Positions 44,395 to 53,621 of a stretch of 64,000 nucleotides of DNA are shown one piece after another. The DNA is from Sphaerisporangium album (lineage in GTDB: Bacteria; Actinomycetota; Actinomycetes; Streptosporangiales; Streptosporangiaceae). How positions within the stretch are numbered: the first letter of the stretch is position 1; every line of letters begins with the position of its first letter. The stretch lies in NCBI RefSeq assembly GCF_003323745.1, contig NZ_QOIL01000020.1, forward strand, positions 81,997 through 145,996, given 5' to 3'. The notes beneath the pieces are model-generated. The model ran no database searches, was not told the origin of the DNA, and worked only from the letters and a program-made list of their open reading frames with translations. Both the position numbers and the translations under genes were made by a program.

Positions 44395-44883
44395 TCACCC
44401 CCGGTGGGTCCTGCCGCCCGGCATGCCGCCGGTCATGCCGCCGCCGGTCATGTGTGTGCCGGCACCGGGCATCTTGCGGTTCCCCACGGCCATGGCGCCG
44501 AGTCCCAGGAGCAGGATGACGGCTCCGGTGACGACGTTGTTCCAGATGGATCCGGTCGTCGCCGACCGTATGACCCACGGGGTGATGATCGTCCAGATGC
44601 CCAGGATGGGCAGCATCCAGGTCAGCCCGTACGTGCGACCGTACGCGGACGCGAACCCCAGGGCGAGGGCGGCCACCACCAGCCCGGTGATCAGGTTGTT
44701 CACCGAGAGCCGGGGCAGGCCTGTGAAAAAGCCCACCACCCATGGCGATATCGCGAGATAGAGCCCCGCGAGCAGGGTCAGCCCGTCGATCACCTGAGCG
44801 ACCGCGCTGGACCCCGCCCTTTCGTACTTGGCTCGCATCGCGACGATATCGGGATGCGCCTCCAGGCCGGTCGGTCTAGTCAT
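44395..44883 (-). CDS. SPW-repeat membrane protein
   Basis: A 162-residue protein with four membrane helices in two SPW repeats (LAISPWVVGF and IITPWVIRS), each followed by a helix pair, and a Gly/Met/His-rich C-terminal tail (THMTGGGMTGG) that could bind a metal. SPW proteins are common in actinobacterial stress operons; function unknown. It is the first gene of the leftward operon with the topoisomerase fragment, holin-X and DUF3618 genes. Confidence 0.9.
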   Translation of the reverse strand: MTRPTGLEAHPDIVAMRAKYERAGSSAVAQVIDGLTLLAGLYLAISPWVVGFFTGLPRLSVNNLITGLVVAALALGFASAYGRTYGLTWMLPILGIWTIITPWVIRSATTGSIWNNVVTGAVILLLGLGAMAVGNRKMPGAGTHMTGGGMTGGMPGGRTHRG

Positions 44884-45086
44884 GACCTCACCGCCTTCCG
44901 ACTTCCTTCGCGGAACGGATCAATGTGGCCATACCCCTGCGGAAATCGCAGGTCACGGAGGGCTGAGCAAATATTTCGGCTGATGATGGCCGATCTTCTG
45001 GTTTGACCGGAGGAAAATCAGACGGAAAAGCCCGGGGCCCGGGACGCTGCGGAGGCGTGCCCGGACCCCGTCCTCACGCGCTCAGA

Positions 45087-47993
45087 TCACGGCAGGGTCC
45101 AGGTCTGCGCGCCCGTGCCGTTGCAGTCGTAGATCTGGAGTTGCCGCCCGTTGGTGGTGTCGGACGCCGGGATGTCCAGGCACCGTCCGGACTGCGGGTT
45201 GCGCAACGCCCCGTTGCCCTGCGCCGACCACTGCTGGGCGCCCGAGCCGTTGCAGGTGTAGAGCTGCACCAGCGTGCCGTTGGCCGTCCCGCTGGCCGTG
45301 ACGTCCATGCACTTGCCGAGGCCGCGGATCGTGCCGTCGGTGCCGATGGTCCAGCGCTGCGCGGTCGAGCCGTTGCAGTCGTAGATCTGCACCTTGGTGC
45401 CGTCCGCGGTGGAGCTGCCGTTGATGTCGACGCACTTGCCGAGGCCGCGGATCTCACCCGTGCGGGCCGCGGGAGGCGTGCCCGCGCCGGCGCCGGTGAA
45501 GGTGTAGCCGTCGACGTCGTACAGCGCGCCGGTGCCGCTGCCGGTGAACACCAGGTAGAGGTCGTGGGTGTTGTCGTCCGGCTTGTTCACCGGCGCGGTG
45601 ACCTCGGTGTAGTTGTCCCAGCCGCCGGTGCCGGCCACGGTGACGCGCGCGACCTCCGGGCCGGTGGGCGAGTCGAAGCGGAAGGACAACGTGCCGCCGG
45701 CGTTGGCCGAGCTGACGCGCGCCTTCACCCCGGTGATGCCCTTCAGGCTGACCCCGTGGTGCCTGACCCACTCGCCGTTCTGGATGTCACCGAGGCGCTT
45801 GCCTCCCTCGGCGGCGGCCTGGTCGATCACCTTGGGACCGTTGAGCTGGACGAAGTGCTCGGCCTGCCACTGCTTGGGCCAGAGCGTGATCTCCTTCTCC
45901 CCGGTGAGCGGGACCGTGCCGGTCGCCCCCTTGTCGGTGTAGGAGGAGCGCAGGACGAAGAACTGCACCGCGTCCAGCCCCGCGTGGATGGGTCCGGTGT
46001 TGAAGGTCGCGCCGCAGCCGGTGCCCTGTCCCATCTCGTGCGCGTGCTCCTGGTGGCCGAGCGCCGCCCGGACGACCACGCTCGCGCACGGGACGGTGCC
46101 GTCCTGCGGGTCGGTGGCGCCGGCCGTCGCGCTCAGGTCGTCGCCCCAGCCGAACATGCCTCCGTTGGGCAGGCCGTTGAGCGTCACCGTCGGCCGGTTG
46201 TTGCCGACGACGATCGGGACGAGCACCGTGCCCGACCGCCCGGTCCCGTCGTTGACGGTGAGCCGGGCCCGCTTGTCGCCGTTGGTCGTGTAGGTGTAAG
46301 CGGCGTTGGCCGCGGTGGAGTCGGTGGTGCCGTTGTTGTCGAAGTCCCAGGCGTAGGTCAGGGGGTTGCCGTCGGGGTCGGAGCTGCCGGCGCTGGAGAA
46401 CGCGACGGTCAGCGGCGCGAGCCCGTTGTCCTTGTCGGCGGTGGCGACGGCGATCGGGGAACGGCCGCCCTGGACGTAGTTGATCTTGTAGAGGCCGGCG
46501 TCCGCCGCGCCCGAGAAGTAGCCGCTGCCGTACTCCAGCAGGTACAGCGACCCGTCCGGCCCGAACTCCATGTCGATCGGGTGGACGAAGCTCATGCCCG
46601 ACAGGACCGGCTCGATGACGGTGGGCGTGCCCGTGGAGGGGTTGCCGTTGTTGAACTGCACCTCCTTGATCCAGTTACGGCAGTACTCGGAGATGAGCCA
46701 CTTGTTATCGTAGTACTGCGGCCACTTGACGTCGGAGTTCAGCGCGGCGTCGTAGTGGTAGACCTCGGTGTGGTTGGGCGAGCCACAGCCGCCGGGGCTG
46801 TCCAGCGCGGGCCATTCCTTGCTGCCGCCGTGCTGCTCCCACACCAGCGCCGGCTTGGTCGCGGGCAGCTGCTGAAGGCCGGTGTTGCGCGGGGAGTTGT
46901 TGACCGGGCCGGTCGTGCCGCCGCAGGGGAACCAGCCACGGGGCGCGTTGGCGGCGAAGTCCCAGTCGTTGTAGGCGACGTTCGGGCCGCCGCAGTAGGG
47001 CCAGCCGTAGTTGCCGGGGCCGGTGGCGCGGTTGAACTCGTCGTAGGCCGCAGGGCCGCGGTTGGGGATCGTCGCCCCGGCGTCCGGGCCGACCTCGCCC
47101 CAGTACAGGGTGTTGTTCGCCTTCTTGTCGACCCACACGCGGTACGGGTTGCGCGTGCCCATGATGTAGATCTCGGGCCGGGTCTGGGCGGTGCCCTGCG
47201 GGAACAGGTTCCCGGCGGGGATGGTGTAGGTGCCGTTGTTCTCGGGGTGGATCCGGTTGATCTTCCCGCGCAGGTCGTTGGTGTTGCCCGACGTGCGCTG
47301 CGCGTCGTACTGCGGGTTGCGGCTCGTGCGCTCGTCGATCGGCGCCATGCCCGCCGAGTCGCCGCCGGAGTTGGTGTTGTCGCCCACCGCGAAGTACAGG
47401 TTCTCGCCCGAGTCCCAGGTCATCGAGCCCGCCGAGTGACAGCACAGGTCACGCTCGGTCGGCCATTCGATGATCATGTCCTCGCTGGCCGGGTCCAGGA
47501 CGTTGGTGGAGGTGTTGAAGGTGAACCGGGAGATACGGTTCACCAGCGGCGTCACCTTCGGCGAGTAGAAGAGGTACACCCAGTGGTTGGTGGCGAACCT
47601 CGGGTGCAGGGTGATGCCGATCAGCCCGTCCTCGAACCGCGCGTCCAGCTGCAGGGTCAGGGCGACGGTCGTGGCCTTGGTGACCGGGTTGTACAGGCGC
47701 ACCTGGCCGCCGCCGGAGCTGGTGCCCCGGTTGATGTAGAGCACCTTGCCGTCGGGCAGGACCGACAGCTCGATCGGCTCGCCCATGGACAGGCCGCCGT
47801 CCAGCTTGACCTTCTCGAACCCGCTGGTCGGCGGGGGCGCGAGGGCGGCCTGCCCGGCGGTGACGGACTTCACGGCGAGGGGAGGCGCGGCGGCCGGGGC
47901 GGCGGAGGCGGCCGTGGCCCCTTGCAGGGCCGTCGCGGCGAGGGCGAGGATCACGGCGCCGACGACCGTGCGTAAGCGCGCGGAAACTGACAC
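45087..47993 (-). CDS. Secreted PQQ-type sugar dehydrogenase with PKD, CBM6-like and ricin lectin domains
   Basis: A 968-residue exported protein with a signal peptide (about 1-35). A beta-propeller of the glucose/sorbosone dehydrogenase family (about 60-480) has ITLHPRFATNHWVYLFYS, CCHSAGSMTWDSGENLYFAVGD and MGTRNPYRVWVD. A PKD domain follows (about 490-570; FSSAGSSDPDGNPLTYAWDF), then a CBM6-like segment (about 660-800; QAEHF, GEWVRHHGVSL) and a C-terminal ricin B lectin with three QxW-type repeats. GTG start with AGGAG six bases upstream. It probably oxidises sugars outside the cell while bound to a polysaccharide. PQQ dependence is inferred from the family. The upstream DUF1080 gene is on the same strand. 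Confidence 0.9.
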   Translation of the reverse strand: MSVSARLRTVVGAVILALAATALQGATAASAAPAAAPPLAVKSVTAGQAALAPPPTSGFEKVKLDGGLSMGEPIELSVLPDGKVLYINRGTSSGGGQVRLYNPVTKATTVALTLQLDARFEDGLIGITLHPRFATNHWVYLFYSPKVTPLVNRISRFTFNTSTNVLDPASEDMIIEWPTERDLCCHSAGSMTWDSGENLYFAVGDNTNSGGDSAGMAPIDERTSRNPQYDAQRTSGNTNDLRGKINRIHPENNGTYTIPAGNLFPQGTAQTRPEIYIMGTRNPYRVWVDKKANNTLYWGEVGPDAGATIPNRGPAAYDEFNRATGPGNYGWPYCGGPNVAYNDWDFAANAPRGWFPCGGTTGPVNNSPRNTGLQQLPATKPALVWEQHGGSKEWPALDSPGGCGSPNHTEVYHYDAALNSDVKWPQYYDNKWLISEYCRNWIKEVQFNNGNPSTGTPTVIEPVLSGMSFVHPIDMEFGPDGSLYLLEYGSGYFSGAADAGLYKINYVQGGRSPIAVATADKDNGLAPLTVAFSSAGSSDPDGNPLTYAWDFDNNGTTDSTAANAAYTYTTNGDKRARLTVNDGTGRSGTVLVPIVVGNNRPTVTLNGLPNGGMFGWGDDLSATAGATDPQDGTVPCASVVVRAALGHQEHAHEMGQGTGCGATFNTGPIHAGLDAVQFFVLRSSYTDKGATGTVPLTGEKEITLWPKQWQAEHFVQLNGPKVIDQAAAEGGKRLGDIQNGEWVRHHGVSLKGITGVKARVSSANAGGTLSFRFDSPTGPEVARVTVAGTGGWDNYTEVTAPVNKPDDNTHDLYLVFTGSGTGALYDVDGYTFTGAGAGTPPAARTGEIRGLGKCVDINGSSTADGTKVQIYDCNGSTAQRWTIGTDGTIRGLGKCMDVTASGTANGTLVQLYTCNGSGAQQWSAQGNGALRNPQSGRCLDIPASDTTNGRQLQIYDCNGTGAQTWTLP

Positions 47994-48109
47994 GGAATCT
48001 CCTGGGGGGTGGGAGGGAGAGGAGAGCCCGGCACGGGGGCGCCGTACCGGGGAGAGCGGCCCGCGCCGCCGGGAGCGGGCGCGGGCCGGTATGGCGTGGG
48101 GGCCTCGGG

Positions 48110-49261
48110 TCAGAAGCCGAGGATGTTCAGGTCCCAGAGGGAGTAGCCCCACTGGGTGGCGCGCTGGGTGCCGTACACCCGCACGCAGCGGCCGCTCACG
48201 TTACTGAGCGGGATGTCGTCGATGCCGCCGTCGCCGTTCACGGTGGAGTACACCGTGGTCCACGCCGAGCCGCAGCCGGGCGCGACCTGGATCTGGTACG
48301 CCCGCGCGTAGGCGACCTCCCAGTTCAGGCGGACCAGCCTGATGATCCGCGTCTGGCCGAGGTCCACCTGGATCCACTGCGGGTCGGAGTACGCGCTGCC
48401 CCACCGGGTCGCGAGGTCGCCGTCGACGGCGCGCGGGCCGGCGTGCTGGCTTCCGGGCTCGACGCTGGAGACGGTGACCGTGCGGTTACGCGCGTAGTCG
48501 ACGAGGGTGGGGGCGTCGGTCTTGATGCGGATGTCGCGGTAGTTGATGTCCATGCCGTCGCCGTCGTTCTGCACGCCGATGTAGCCGTTGGCGATGTTCC
48601 TCGTGCTCATGTAGTCGTTGATCTTGACGTCGTTGAGGACCACCTCGACGTGCTGGCCGTGCACCCTGATCTCGTAGGTGTTCCACTGGCCCGGCGGGCG
48701 CAGCGCCTGGGCGCGCAACGCGGCGTCGGGCGCCTTGAAGCTGTAGACGCTGCCAGTGGTACGGCTGGGGTCGGCGTCGGTGGCGTCGATCTGGATCTCG
48801 TGGCCCTCGTTGACCGGCTTCCACGGGTCGCCCTGCGGGTCGGAGAAGCCGATGAACACTCCCCCGTTGTCGTCGCCGGGCATCATCCAGTCGAGCTTGA
48901 GCGAGTAGTTCGCGAACGTGCTGACCGGGTACCACAGCAGGCCCATGCCGCCGAAGGACTTCAGCGTGCCGTCCACGATGGTGAAGCCGCCGGGGCCGGC
49001 CTGGCGCCACCGGTTCAGGCTGGCCTGGGTGCCGTCGAACAGAGAGGTGTACCCGGGCTCGGCCGCCAGGGCGCCCTTGGCCGTGCCGTTGGCGACGCCG
49101 GCGGTGGCCGCCGACGCAGTAAGGGGGGTCGCGAGGGTCGCCGCCACGGCCGCCACGGTCACGGCGCGCCGCAGGAGGACGGCGGAGCGTGCGAGGGCGC
49201 GGCGCAGGGCCGTACGCGGAGCGGGGGTGCGGTCGGGAAAGCGCGCGTGCTCGTCCATCAC
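48110..49261 (-). CDS. Secreted DUF1080 (3-keto-glycoside hydrolase-like) protein with discoidin domain
   Basis: A 383-residue protein with an Arg-rich N-terminus and hydrophobic signal (about 20-52). The DUF1080 concanavalin-like domain (about 70-245) has YTSLFDGTQASLNRW, DDNGGVFIGF and GHEIQIDATDA; a C-terminal F5/8 type C domain (about 255-383) follows. DUF1080 enzymes are now linked to 3-keto-sugar and 3-keto-disaccharide hydrolysis. With the downstream dehydrogenase gene, it suggests extracellular oxidation and cleavage of glycosides. There are 116 bases between the two genes, enough for a separate promoter. Confidence 0.9.
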   Translation of the reverse strand: MMDEHARFPDRTPAPRTALRRALARSAVLLRRAVTVAAVAATLATPLTASAATAGVANGTAKGALAAEPGYTSLFDGTQASLNRWRQAGPGGFTIVDGTLKSFGGMGLLWYPVSTFANYSLKLDWMMPGDDNGGVFIGFSDPQGDPWKPVNEGHEIQIDATDADPSRTTGSVYSFKAPDAALRAQALRPPGQWNTYEIRVHGQHVEVVLNDVKINDYMSTRNIANGYIGVQNDGDGMDINYRDIRIKTDAPTLVDYARNRTVTVSSVEPGSQHAGPRAVDGDLATRWGSAYSDPQWIQVDLGQTRIIRLVRLNWEVAYARAYQIQVAPGCGSAWTTVYSTVNGDGGIDDIPLSNVSGRCVRVYGTQRATQWGYSLWDLNILGF

Positions 49262-49609
49262 GGATCCTTTGGGAGGGGATCGAGGGATTCGAGGGGATAG
49301 GAGCGCGCCGCCGCACCTGTCCGATAAAAGTCGGAGCTATTTGGACCTAACTTTCGCCGCTGTGGACGAAACTTTGACACGTACGAACGGAAGCGTCAAG
49401 GCGATGGACGGCCACGATCTCGCCCGGATGTCCGCCCCACAGGGCCGTTTCGCCTCCTACCAGGGCGGGTGGCGTGCGACGGTACGGTATGGCGGCACCG
49501 CCTCCTGACCGTGCGCCTGCCCCAGGGGCCCTCTCACTTGGGACCGCCCGCGAACAGGTCATCGGATGTATTTCGCCCCCCGGGCGAGGAAAGGCGTGCT
49601 CACCGGAGC

Positions 49610-49645
49610 GCTTCCTGCCCGTGCGGCCTCGCACGGGCAGGAAGC
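49610..49645 (+). terminator. Perfect 15-bp inverted repeat, possible terminator
   Basis: GCTTCCTGCCCGTGC (49610-49624) and GCACGGGCAGGAAGC (49631-49645) enclose the loop GGCCTC. The stem is long and stable, but no T-run follows on either strand, so it could also be a regulatory or mobile-derived structure. Confidence 0.45.
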
Positions 49646-49762
49646 CTCGGATGTGCGGCCGGTCCCTCGCGGGATCGCGCCCGTCCCCTCCGCTCCCGCG
49701 TCCCCGCCGTTGGCCGCGGAAATCGCGGCGGCCGTCCATGGAAAGGCCATGAGAAAAAGCGG

Positions 49763-49794
49763 ACGGGCCGCCCGCGCTCACGCGGGCGGCCCGT
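49763..49794 (-). terminator. Rho-independent terminator of the PRC-barrel gene
   Basis: On the minus strand a perfect 14-bp stem (ACGGGCCGCCCGCG, loop TGAG) is followed by CCGC and then TTTTT. It lies 24-55 bases after the stop of the gene at 49818, a typical intrinsic terminator. Confidence 0.8.
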
Positions 49795-49817
49795 TGACCG
49801 CTTCACTCCGGTGACGT

Positions 49818-50177
49818 TCAGACGGCGCCCGGAAGGTTGGCGTAATATCCGGCGATCCTCTCCCGGTATCCGGCGCCCTTGTATGCCTTCTCGTCGAACT
49901 CGGGGGCGTTCTTGATTTCCTGCTTGGTGCGCGCCACGTAGACCTTGCGGTCGGGCATGTTCACCTCGGTGACGACGAGCGCGGGGAGGATGACCTTCTT
50001 GCCGAAGATCCACGGCCCGGTGTCGACGACGATGTAGCTCTCGCCCACGACGTCGCTCGCCTCGTCCACCGAACCGATCTTGCCGTCGGCCGCCTCGACG
50101 TCGAAGCCGACGATGTCCATGGTCTGACCGCTGCCGCACACGTCCGGCCGGTAAGTCCAGAGGTTGTCACTGATCAT
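49818..50177 (-). CDS. PRC-barrel domain protein
   Basis: A 119-residue protein. The PRC-barrel core has TMDIVGFDVEAADGKIGSVD and SYIVVDTGPWIFGKKVILPA; a short C-terminal helix region ends in YYANLPGAV. PRC-barrel proteins act in RNA metabolism, photosynthetic reaction centres and stress; this stand-alone actinobacterial type is uncharacterised. GAGAGG precedes the ATG. An intrinsic terminator follows directly. Confidence 0.9.
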   Translation of the reverse strand: MISDNLWTYRPDVCGSGQTMDIVGFDVEAADGKIGSVDEASDVVGESYIVVDTGPWIFGKKVILPALVVTEVNMPDRKVYVARTKQEIKNAPEFDEKAYKGAGYRERIAGYYANLPGAV

Positions 50178-50556
50178 GCTTGGCCTCTCCTGTTCGCTCG
50201 TACGCCGGGCGCCGCATCCCTCACCGCCCCGCCGTCACCGCTCACGGCGGCGGTAACACGACCTCGGTTCGCAATACAGTCGGTACCCGGCCGCCGGACA
50301 GGCCACCTCAGCGGAGGGTAAAGCATCGGAATTCGGCTCCGCGCGTGAGGACGGATTCTCCGATTCTCTGCCGGAGAACCTCGCGGCCGCGGACGGGGAA
50401 AAGTTCCGGATATCGCGGTCATTTCATGCGTGGCACGCCCGGTAGGCCGCGCGTCCGGCGCCGATTTCTCCGTGCGGCCACGATGGCCGCCCGGCGGAAT
50501 CGCCGGGCAGGCCGCGCGGAATCGCGCCGAGGTCCGGGAAAAAGCACCGGAAACCG
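50178..50556. other. Intergenic region upstream of the PRC-barrel gene
   Basis: About 380 bp. I see no gene, RNA or strong repeat. It should hold the promoter of the PRC-barrel gene and the end of the XRE gene transcript. Confidence 0.5.
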
Positions 50557-51495
50557 TCAGAATTCGTCGCGTATTCCCTGGATCATGGCGGTCGTGCGGG
50601 CGACGGACTCGGCGTCGACCACGAGCGCGTTCATCACGGCGTAGTAGCGGTCCAGGTCGGCCTGCTTGTCCGGGAAGATGACTCCGACCAGCTGCGGAAG
50701 GCACACGACGTCGCTGAGCTTGGTCGCCGGGGGCCGCATGATCGCCATCGGGCCGCCCATCGCGCCATGCTCGCCACGGCTGAACGGCAGCACCTGGATC
50801 GTGACGTTGGCGCGCCGGCCGACCTCGATGAGGTGCTCCATCTGGGCGCGCATGATGGCCTCGCCGCCGACCCGGCGCCGCAGCGCCGACTCGTCCAGGA
50901 CCGCCCACAGGCGCACCGTGCCCGGATCCACCAGGATGCGCGCGCGCTCCATCCTGAGGCGGACGCGGCGCTCGATCTCGTGCTCCGAGACGCCCCGGTG
51001 CAGCCCGCGGACCAGCGCACGGGCGTAGTCCTCGGTCTGCAGGAGCTCGGGCACGCACAGCGGGTCCCAGGTGCGGATCACCGCGGCGCCCTGTTCGAGG
51101 CCGATGTAGGACTCGAACGAGGGCGGCGTCACGTCGTTGTAGGCGTGCCACCAGCCGGGGACGCTGGCCTGCCGCGCCATGGTGAGCAGGGTCTCGCGCT
51201 CGGCGTCGCCGGTCACCCCGTACAACGTCAGCAGGTCCTGCACGTCGCGGGGCTTGAAGCCGGTGCGTCCGAGCTCCAGGCGGCTGATCTTGGTGTCGGA
51301 GGCGCGGATGCGGTAGCCCGCGTCGGCCCGGCTGATGCCTCCGGCCTCGCGCAGACGGCGCAGTTCGGCGCCCACGAGCATGCGCAGCACCGTGGGACCT
51401 GCCTGCCGGTGGTCCAGGACCTGGTCCTCCTCCAAGTCGTCCTCAGCCTGAAAACGGCTCAATGCTCCCCCTCGGTCACCGAAACCACCGGCCAT
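50557..51495 (-). CDS. XRE-family regulator with DUF5753 domain
   Basis: A 312-residue protein with an N-terminal helix-turn-helix (LRRLREAGGISRADAGYRIR and the following KISRLELG) and a DUF5753 domain (about 115-305; VPELLQTEDYARA, HLIEVGRRANVTIQVLPF). Such regulators are abundant in Streptomyces-like actinomycetes and are usually paired with a small DUF397 protein gene; I find none here, which is unusual. The start is unsure: a TTG at 51462 with GGGGGAG upstream is an alternative to the ATG used. Targets unknown. Confidence 0.9.
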   Translation of the reverse strand: MAGGFGDRGGALSRFQAEDDLEEDQVLDHRQAGPTVLRMLVGAELRRLREAGGISRADAGYRIRASDTKISRLELGRTGFKPRDVQDLLTLYGVTGDAERETLLTMARQASVPGWWHAYNDVTPPSFESYIGLEQGAAVIRTWDPLCVPELLQTEDYARALVRGLHRGVSEHEIERRVRLRMERARILVDPGTVRLWAVLDESALRRRVGGEAIMRAQMEHLIEVGRRANVTIQVLPFSRGEHGAMGGPMAIMRPPATKLSDVVCLPQLVGVIFPDKQADLDRYYAVMNALVVDAESVARTTAMIQGIRDEF

Positions 51496-51888
51496 TCTCA
51501 CCGCAGCCCACACCACAGCGTCTCACGCTGCCGGCACACCCAGTACCCATACCTGATAGCGGTGACGCCCCTCGCGGAGCCCACGCCGGGAACGCGAGAC
51601 GGCCTGAAGTTGGATCGTCTTCCCTGCGCCGGACGCTGTCAACATACGACGGAACAGACCATGACGAAATCCGTCAGAAGGTCCGTACAGGTCCGTCAAC
51701 TCGGGACGGTCGGCGCGCGTCCGGTCCGGGTGGCGGACCATCGCGCTGCGCGCCGTGCCCGTCCGGGATCACAGAGCCCGCGCACGCCTGCGCGTGCCCC
51801 TGGACGCCGCGACGACGGTCCGGGCGTCGTCGACCCTGAAGATCGAAAAGGCCGCTTCCGACGAATCGGAGGCGGCCTACGATGTGTG
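51496..51888. other. Intergenic region between XRE gene and tRNA-Val
   Basis: About 390 bp with no supported gene. It includes the upstream region of the XRE gene and the 3' side of the tRNA; at 51848-51877 an AAAAGGCCGC...GCGGCCT hairpin lies just downstream of the leftward tRNA and could terminate its transcript. Confidence 0.45.
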
Positions 51889-51960
51889 TGGGCGATACTG
51901 GGATCGAACCAGTGACCTCTTCGGTGTGAACGAAGCGCTCTCCCGCTGAGCTAATCGCCC
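51889..51960 (-). tRNA. tRNA-Val (anticodon CAC)
   Basis: The minus strand folds as a full cloverleaf. Acceptor GGGCGAT pairs with ATCGCCC, the D stem is GCTC/GAGC, and the anticodon stem CTTCG/CGAAG encloses loop TTCACAC. The T arm is ACTGG-TTCGATC-CCAGT and the discriminator base is A. CCA is not encoded. Confidence 0.95.
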
Positions 51961-52419
51961 TTCCGTGCCGGGCTTCCCGTGCTGACCAGGTTGGCCCGAC
52001 GCGGAAAACCATACCTCACTCCGCGGTGCGCTGGCGAACCGGCGGACGAAACCGATCACGAAAGGTTCGCCGGAGTCCGGCGGGGTGGTGCCCTGTTGTC
52101 ATAGCATCGTCATGCCCCATACTCATCCGAATCGCACCACTTATGATCTTTACCCCGAGACACCCGTAGATGCCCCGTAGGACGGCCGGAACGACACGCA
52201 AAACCCTTGCAAACAGGCGCCTCTAAGCGATGTTTGACCAGGTAGAGGCATAAATGTCGCGCTGTGATATGCGTTACAGAAGGCCTCAGGAGCGGAATCT
52301 CTCCTGCAGTGCCTTCGTTCCGCAGACATGGCTCCGGACGAAGTCCTTCAGAGCACCTCAACGAACACCGCAACCCGAGCCCCGCGCAGGGGACCCACCG
52401 ACGAAAGGGCTGGCTGACG
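51961..52419. other. Intergenic region upstream of ssgB
   Basis: About 460 bp between the leftward tRNA and rightward ssgB, with somewhat lower GC content than neighbouring genes. It must hold both promoters. ssgB in related actinomycetes is under developmental control, but I could not assign a specific sigma-factor site. Confidence 0.45.
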
Positions 52420-52833
52420 ATGAATGCCACCGTCTCTGCCGAGCTGGGCCTTCGACTTGTGGTCCCCGACCGTACGACCGTCCCCCTGCTCGCCGGCCTG
52501 AGCTACACGGCCGACGACCCGTACGCCATCCGGATGGCCTTCCACGTGGGGAACGACGAACCGGTCGAGTGGATCTTCGCCCGTGAGCTGCTGACCGTGG
52601 GCATCGTGAGACGGGTCGGAGACGGTGACGTCCAGGTGTGGCCCGCACGAGCCGACGGCGAACGCACGCTGAACATCAGCCTCACCTCACCCTTCGGGCA
52701 GGCCCTGTTCGAGGTGCCCCTCCACCCGCTGACCGAGTTCCTGCACCGCACCTACGAGCTTGTCTCCGCCGGGCGCGAGACCGACTTCATGGACCTGGAC
52801 GAAGAGCTGTCGAACATGCTGTGGAGTTCCTGA
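52420..52833 (+). CDS. ssgB: SsgB-like sporulation and cell division protein
   Basis: A 137-residue SsgA-like protein with LRLVVPDRTTVPL, DPYAIRMAFHVG, VEWIFARELL, DVQVWPAR and the FMDLDEELSNMLW end, close in length and sequence to Streptomyces SsgB. SsgB marks future division sites and recruits FtsZ during sporulation septation. Its presence indicates a sporulating mycelial actinomycete. Confidence 0.95.
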   Translation: MNATVSAELGLRLVVPDRTTVPLLAGLSYTADDPYAIRMAFHVGNDEPVEWIFARELLTVGIVRRVGDGDVQVWPARADGERTLNISLTSPFGQALFEVPLHPLTEFLHRTYELVSAGRETDFMDLDEELSNMLWSS

Positions 52834-52875
52834 CCCTCCGGGCCGCCCCCGGCTCGCGAAGTTCCTCCCCCGGCC

Positions 52876-53577
52876 TCACCTCAGGAGCGCGCGCATCCTG
52901 CCGATCTCCACGCGCTGCCCGGACGCGACGTCCGTGGCCATCGTGCGCATGATCTGATCCGTGCCGCCCGCCAGCTCCTCCCCCGCCATCGTGATCGCCC
53001 CCTCGTGGTGCCTGATCATCAGCCGCAGCAGCAGCGCGTCGAAGGCCGCCCCGCGCGAGGAGCGCAGCCGGTTCATCTCCTCCAGGCTCGCCATGCCGTA
53101 CCCCTCCTGCCCGGCCGGTGCCGTGCCGCCCCCGTGGCCGGAGTGATCGGCGGGGACCTCGCGGCCGAGCGCGCGCAGCCATCGCGCCATCACGTCGATC
53201 TCCGGGCGCTGCCCGGCCGAGATCCGCTCGCACAGTCCCCTGATCCGCGCGTCCGACGTGCGCGCGGGAGCGAGGTCGGCCATCTCCAGGGCCTGCCGGT
53301 GGTGCGGGATCATCCGCTCGGCGAAGAGCACGTCGGCGGCGGACGCCCGTGACTCCGACCGGCCGACGCGCTCGCCGGGCGTGGCCGTGCGGCCGGTCTC
53401 CCCAGGGGCTCCCGGGACGATCACCGGGGCGCCGTCACCGGCGACGACGGGCGCGCCCTGTCCCCCGGCCGTCCGGTCCGTGGCGGTGCAGCCGGCCAGG
53501 ACGGAAGCCGCCCCGGATGCCAGCACAACCGTTACGAAAACCCCCCACGCACGGGTCCGGTTCGACATAGCTTCCAT
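52876..53577 (-). CDS. DUF305 lipoprotein
   Basis: A 233-residue protein with a lipoprotein signal ending VLAGC and two DUF305 repeats, each with a paired histidine: MIPHHRQALEMA and MIRHHEGAITMA. The His pairs suggest metal, perhaps copper, binding; a HSGHGGG segment between the repeats adds more histidines. It is anchored outside the membrane. It is divergent from an LVIVD-repeat lipoprotein gene 44 bp away, a pairing seen in other actinomycetes. The ATG at 53568 is an alternative start. Confidence 0.9.
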   Translation of the reverse strand: MEAMSNRTRAWGVFVTVVLASGAASVLAGCTATDRTAGGQGAPVVAGDGAPVIVPGAPGETGRTATPGERVGRSESRASAADVLFAERMIPHHRQALEMADLAPARTSDARIRGLCERISAGQRPEIDVMARWLRALGREVPADHSGHGGGTAPAGQEGYGMASLEEMNRLRSSRGAAFDALLLRLMIRHHEGAITMAGEELAGGTDQIMRTMATDVASGQRVEIGRMRALLR

Positions 53578-53621
53578 ACTGGGGCACATTCCCAGCATTC
53601 GATCCGACAACGGGGGGCATA

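Larger units (their letters stand above)
49262..49817. other. Intergenic region with two long hairpins
   Basis: About 550 bp between the DUF1080 gene and the PRC-barrel gene. The left part must contain the promoter of the leftward DUF1080 gene. Two long inverted repeats, listed separately, lie in the right part. No gene is supported. Confidence 0.6.

Noticed and set aside
45003-47975. A 990-residue open frame on the plus strand
   Set aside because: Antisense to the PQQ-type dehydrogenase gene, low-complexity Val/Gly/Arg composition, no recognisable motif.
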